Positions 61,646 through 64,000 of a DNA stretch of 64,000 nucleotides are shown in pieces. The translations under genes were made by a program, and so were the position numbers. This stretch comes from Chthoniobacteraceae bacterium (GTDB taxonomy: Bacteria; Verrucomicrobiota; Verrucomicrobiia; Chthoniobacterales; Chthoniobacteraceae): NCBI GenBank assembly GCA_947471505.1, contig CANIWM010000003.1, positions 62,001-126,000 on the forward strand, read 5' to 3'. The notes beneath the pieces are model-generated. The model was given only the letters and a program-made list of their open reading frames with translations, did no database searches and had not been told where the DNA came from. The stretch's first letter is position 1. Every line of letters begins with the position of its first letter.

Positions 61646-64000
61646 TTACGGCTTCGAGACCGCGCGATAGAAGCGTTTCGCATCGGTCGCAGGGTGGACG
61701 ACGACGGCTTGTCCCGTATTGATGTCGGGTGTGAAAACCGCGACATCGGTCCAATTCACTAGGTCGGTCGAGCTTTGCAGCGTGTAGTCGGCATCGGGAG
61801 TCCCCGTGAGCTCCAGTGTGACTTCGGTAGCGGTGCGCGTCATGGCGGAGAAGGCGGGGAGCTCGGGGATGAAAATCGCGGTGACCACAGCGCTGCCGTT
61901 AAGCGTTATGGATGCGGTGGCGGCGGGCGACACCACACCCGTCCAGCCGACGAAACGGTAGCCGGGCTTTGGCACTGCGGTGAGCGTGATTGGGACGTTG
62001 TTGAAATACGTGCCCGTCCATGGAAACGGGCTGCCAGCGTTGGCGCCGGGAAGTTCGGGGCTCACGGTGATGCGGTTGATCTGGACCGTGCCGCGTGCCG
62101 GATTGTTCACGTTCAGCGTGAGAGGCGAACTGCCGCCGAGACCAAACTGATTGATGAAATGCGTGCGCACATTCGGGCCTCGCGAGTTGGCAAAATTGCG
62201 GACGGATTGCACCTGCGCCTGCCAGCCGGCAACACTGCCGCTCACGGGCTGCCAGCGAGCAATATGCTCGGTCATTGCGGGGAGGAGTTCGGCTTCCATG
62301 GCATCGACTTTTGCGGTCGCCTGCGCGGGGCTGAACCAACTATTGAGCAGATCCGCAGCGGTGTTGATGCAGTCATTCCGAAACGCCGGATTGGTCATGA
62401 GTCGGCGGAAGACGGCGTTTCCCCACGCGGAGTTTGTGCCGGGACGGCCGGTAGGATTGAGCGCGATGGCGAGCGTGTTCTCCGTCGCGCCGGTAGTCCA
62501 TGGGTGCGCGGCACCGAGGTCGGCATCGAAGAGGAACCAGCGCCAGCGTCCGTCTTTACCGCGGGGTTTTGTGAGGTCGGGCGCGGGGAGGCGGCGGCGC
62601 CAGATGCGGATGTTGTTTTGCGGCCAATCGGCGTTCGCGATGAAGATCTCGGCGAGGAAATAGCGCAGACAATCTTCCACATCCACGCGTGCGGCGACGT
62701 AGTCGTAGTCGGCCTGCACGCTGAGGTCGTGGCTTTCGCAAAATGCGATGAGGTCGAGCCACGGCTGCTCGTCACCGACCATGCCATCTTCGACGGTCCC
62801 CGGGCCGTAGAGGATTACGGCATCGCTGGTGTTCACGTCGTAGTGGGATTGCAGGTAACGGGGGTCCTGCTGCTCGCGGAGATCGAGAACGCCCCAGTAT
62901 TCGCCGTCGAGAAAGACACTCGCGAACCGGGAAGACATCACATTAAGCCCGAGCCCGCCGACGAGCCGGTGAGCCCATGAATCGCGTACGATGGCGTAGT
63001 CCCAGTCGTTGCCAAAATTGCGCAGTCGCGCGTGGCGGAACTTCGTGAGCGGACCGGTCCCGTCGAGCTTTTGCAGGCCGGGGAAAAACGGCCACGTAAA
63101 TGTATCGACGGGCGTCTCGGTGCCGCGCGCTTTCAGCCCGAAACTCTTCTGCCGGAATGAGCGCGATGACTGTCCCTGGATGTCGATCACCGTGGGCTCG
63201 ATAAATGCAAACGCGCCGCCGGGCTCGAACCACTCCAGCGTGGCGTCGCGCTCCCACGCGCCGCCGCGTTGCGTGTAGTTTGCAGGGGTGTGGCCCGTGA
63301 GCGGCACGCCGGGATTTGCCGCGACGTATGCGTCGAAAACCGCGCCGAGCATGTAGATGCCGCTGTTGTAATCGAAGAGACCCGGCCGCGGTGTGACGAT
63401 GCTCAGCGTTGGCAGGCCGTCGTTGCGCACGGCGTCGCCACCGACGAAAAACGTTCGTGTGCCGACGGGCCCGGGAATCGCGCCGGGCCGCGTGGCGCGG
63501 GCGCGCACGGTGTGGCATTTCCGGACTTCACCCACGGGCGGCTTCCATCCATCGGTGTGCTGATTCGCCGTCGCAGTCCCGCTGATCATCGAGAGCACAT
63601 TCGCCTGACCCGCCAGACTGGCGAGCGTGAGCGGCGCGGAGAACGTCGGCGACGCCTCGCCGGGCTCCGCGCTGTCGAGCGTGTAGTGGAGCGTCACTCC
63701 TGCTTCAGCGCTGGAGAGGGCGAGCGATTGCGTCGTGGAGTAAAAGCCCGGGGCGATCGAAAATGCGGGCGCATCAAACACGATGCTGTCGTAGGGCGTC
63801 TGCGAGTTGTTTGAGCGCGCGGGCGTCGGAACAGCGTAGTATTTCCACTGCGTGCCGGTGCCGTTTGGCGTGCGCCCGTAGCTGATGTTTGCGCCGAGTC
63901 GCGGGATGGTGATGTTTGTCGCGTAGAGTGAATCAGGCGAGGTGAGCACAACGAAGTCGCCGCCCGACGCCAGCTCGAAATTCGTATGCAGCGGCGAGCC
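61646..64000 (-). CDS. CotH-type protein with lamin-tail and chitobiase-like domains (5' truncated)
   Basis: The frame is open to the window edge. The first codons read LHTNFELASGGDFVVLTSPDS, the lamin-tail pattern, so the start lies beyond 64000. Then come a chitobiase-type C-terminal domain (GVTLHYTLDSAEP), a CotH kinase-like core (QSSRSFRQKSFGLKARGTE; RLRNFGNDWDYAIVRDSWAHRL; WGVLDLREQQDPRYL; WRWFLFDADLGAAHPW) and a repeat-like beta end (YRFVGWTGVVSPAATASI; YTLQSSTDLVNWTDVAVF). In Bacillus CotH phosphorylates spore-coat proteins; in this lineage the role is unknown and probably extracellular. It converges on the fusion gene with nine bases between. Confidence 0.85.
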   Translation of the reverse strand, partial: GSPLHTNFELASGGDFVVLTSPDSLYATNITIPRLGANISYGRTPNGTGTQWKYYAVPTPARSNNSQTPYDSIVFDAPAFSIAPGFYSTTQSLALSSAEAGVTLHYTLDSAEPGEASPTFSAPLTLASLAGQANVLSMISGTATANQHTDGWKPPVGEVRKCHTVRARATRPGAIPGPVGTRTFFVGGDAVRNDGLPTLSIVTPRPGLFDYNSGIYMLGAVFDAYVAANPGVPLTGHTPANYTQRGGAWERDATLEWFEPGGAFAFIEPTVIDIQGQSSRSFRQKSFGLKARGTETPVDTFTWPFFPGLQKLDGTGPLTKFRHARLRNFGNDWDYAIVRDSWAHRLVGGLGLNVMSSRFASVFLDGEYWGVLDLREQQDPRYLQSHYDVNTSDAVILYGPGTVEDGMVGDEQPWLDLIAFCESHDLSVQADYDYVAARVDVEDCLRYFLAEIFIANADWPQNNIRIWRRRLPAPDLTKPRGKDGRWRWFLFDADLGAAHPWTTGATENTLAIALNPTGRPGTNSAWGNAVFRRLMTNPAFRNDCINTAADLLNSWFSPAQATAKVDAMEAELLPAMTEHIARWQPVSGSVAGWQAQVQSVRNFANSRGPNVRTHFINQFGLGGSSPLTLNVNNPARGTVQINRITVSPELPGANAGSPFPWTGTYFNNVPITLTAVPKPGYRFVGWTGVVSPAATASITLNGSAVVTAIFIPELPAFSAMTRTATEVTLELTGTPDADYTLQSSTDLVNWTDVAVFTPDINTGQAVVVHPATDAKRFYRAVSKP

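Overview
The window looks like a chromosomal stretch of a Verrucomicrobiota bacterium. The strongest evidence is a five-gene pilus-like block (about 2290-9430) in the same gene order as the Akkermansia Amuc_1102 to Amuc_1098 locus. A PVC-style exported multidomain dehydrogenase-like protein, a CotH-type protein and GC-rich dispersed palindromic repeats agree with this. All assignments are by reading sequence; no database search was run.

Layout. 1-2154: end of a RodZ-like membrane protein and a GT4 glycosyltransferase. 2290-12598: one long plus-strand block with the pilus-like genes, coaE, rho and an RNase D gene that seems to start at CTG. 12700-15917: two lone minus-strand hypothetical genes in about 1.8 kb of palindromic repeats, including a 42-bp array built from dyads every 21 bp and a MITE-like hairpin element. 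16384-21411: a Nudix gene, a ketosynthase, a catalytically dead ketosynthase, a proteasome-alpha-like protein, an esterase-like protein and a 3D-domain lipoprotein. 21417-29876: an ArfB-like release factor, then a MoxR/DUF58/DUF4381/BatA/BatB/BatD operon with fused TPR parts. 29879-33389: small envelope genes, TrmL, a glutaredoxin and DeoC.

33392-42058 is all minus strand: a HAD phosphatase coupled to FabV, a ParE/RelB-type toxin-antitoxin pair, a chain of overlapping genes (flavin halogenase, ABC-2 permease, TPR protein, metallophosphoesterase) and a polyprenyl sugar-phosphate transferase. After tRNA-Gly(GCC) comes a respiratory complex I operon (43212-54789) with fused nuoEF, then nuoG to nuoN. 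It has no nuoA-D here, a second 42-bp array between nuoI and nuoJ, and a 31-codon membrane ORF between nuoL and nuoM. glcD and glcF (54798-57608) converge on it. The window ends with a 1309-residue exported fusion protein ending in a cupredoxin domain, and a CotH/lamin-tail protein cut by the window edge.

Many neighbours overlap as ATGA, GTGA, TTGA, TGATG or TAGTG, so translational coupling is a general feature here. The most unusual items are the two 42-bp arrays, the dead ketosynthase next to a proteasome-alpha-like protein, the CTG start of the RNase D gene, the NuoEF fusion and the cupredoxin fusion. No transposase, integrase, CRISPR array or rRNA gene was seen.
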